Assembly: GCA_947178465.1 (NCBI GenBank)
Contig: CAMWYL010000149.1
Location: 1-7,757, forward strand
Length of the DNA: 7,757 nt
DNA from: an uncultured Lachnospiraceae bacterium
Lineage (GTDB): Bacteria; Bacillota; Clostridia; Lachnospirales; Lachnospiraceae
Direction of reading: 5' to 3'
Shown in pieces: positions 7,222-7,757 of this stretch. The notes below the pieces were generated by a model. That model was not told where the DNA came from and did not search any database. It saw only the letters and a program-made list of their open reading frames with translations. Position numbers and translations under genes: made by a program. Numbering within the stretch: position 1 is the stretch's first letter; every line of letters begins with the position of its first letter.

Positions 7222-7757
7222 ATGATGAAAATAGGGGTACAGACCAAAAATGTCGTAAAGGATGAACAGCCGGGGGAGGGCTTTGCGATGCTTCGGCGCG
7301 CGGGCTTTTCCTGCGCGGATTTCAGCCTGAACGGGTATCTTTTGAATACCGCGCTCTATCAATCGGAGGTGAATACCTTTTTTGACCGCTCCGTTGGGGA
7401 GCTGGAGCAGTTTTTTACACCGCACAGGCAGGCGGCGGAGGCGGAGCAGATTACGATCAATCAGATGCATATGCCATATCCGAATTATGTGCCCAAGGGC
7501 AGTGAGGAGCTCAATGATTACCTGCGGCATGTCGTTGCACCTAAGAGTATGCAGGTTTGTGCGTTTTTCAGATGCCCGTATATTGTTGTTCATGGCTTTA
7601 AGCTGGCGTATTTTCTGGGCACAGAGGAGGCAGAGTGGAAGCGCACGGAGGAATTTTTGGATTTTCTTGCACCGATGGCGAAGGAGATGGGGATTACCAT
7701 ATGCATTGTATATCTGTATTACTGCATTGGCTTGAATCTTGTGGATGGACCTTGCTG
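7222..7757 (+). CDS. Xylose-isomerase-like TIM-barrel protein (sugar phosphate isomerase/epimerase family), 3' end outside window
   Basis: An open frame runs from ATG 7222 off the right edge, with 178 residues visible of a family that is usually about 270-300. It opens on the first barrel strand (MMKIGVQTKNVV), then AGFSCADFSLNG. It keeps two His at expected metal-site or substrate positions, NQMHMPYP and YIVVHGF. At the strand that usually reads IEN it has ICIVYLYY: V163-Y164 replace Glu-Asn. The rest of the motif (GLNLVDGPC) is intact, so the alignment is firm. It is paralogous to the upstream gene: FLAPMAKEMGITICI matches ELAETAKEQGVCILL there, and LVDGPC matches LVRGIC. AGGA at 7210-7213 lies eight bases before the ATG at 7222; the ATG at 7225 is the alternative. 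The 60-base gap and lack of a promoter suggest an operon with the upstream gene. Whether it has the C-terminal domain of its neighbour cannot be seen. Confidence 0.85.
   Translation, partial: MMKIGVQTKNVVKDEQPGEGFAMLRRAGFSCADFSLNGYLLNTALYQSEVNTFFDRSVGELEQFFTPHRQAAEAEQITINQMHMPYPNYVPKGSEELNDYLRHVVAPKSMQVCAFFRCPYIVVHGFKLAYFLGTEEAEWKRTEEFLDFLAPMAKEMGITICIVYLYYCIGLNLVDGPC

Noticed and set aside
7382..7735. Plus-strand open frame (117 codons) in the last gene region
   Set aside because: It is in another frame from the TIM-barrel gene starting at 7222, whose paralogy to the upstream gene is clear. The product is Arg/Trp-rich and has no motif.

Overview
The window looks like chromosomal DNA of a Clostridia bacterium, most likely Lachnospiraceae. 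This rests on AGGAGG-type ribosome binding sites, extended -10 sigma-A-like promoters, a CspB-like S8 protease with an inserted domain, and a large hybrid histidine kinase of the kind that group carries in many copies. The assignment is inference from gene style, not from a marker gene. All six supported coding regions lie on the + strand. Nothing seen here indicates CRISPR, rRNA, tRNA or insertion sequences.

Layout: (1) 2-895, the C-terminal part of a subtilisin-like S8 peptidase that enters from the left edge. (2) An extended -10 promoter at 922-950 driving a 1128-residue membrane hybrid sensor kinase (989-4375) with a Cache-like sensor, PAS-like regions, a kinase core and two receiver domains. 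(3) A second extended -10 promoter (4430-4459) and a two-gene unit: a cytoplasmic endonuclease/exonuclease/phosphatase (EEP) fold enzyme with its catalytic residues intact (4495-5295), and an unrecognised 163-residue protein (5298-5789) that shares a translation junction with it. Sampled rows of this pair are clearly more AT-rich than rows in the genes on either side. (4) A leader with a 10-bp hairpin (5799-5834), then two related xylose-isomerase-like TIM-barrel genes. The first (5875-7161) carries an extra C-terminal Rossmann-like domain. The second (7222 to the right edge) is cut by the window end.

Functional picture: the protease and the kinase look like independent units. The EEP enzyme and its small partner probably work together and form the best candidate here for an uncharacterised module, possibly a nuclease or phosphatase with a regulator. 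The two TIM-barrel proteins look like a duplicated pair in a carbohydrate-related locus. Both depart from the expected metal-binding set: the first keeps a Glu and an Asp but lacks the expected histidines, and the second keeps two histidines but has Val-Tyr where Glu-Asn is expected. No activity can be assigned to either from sequence alone.
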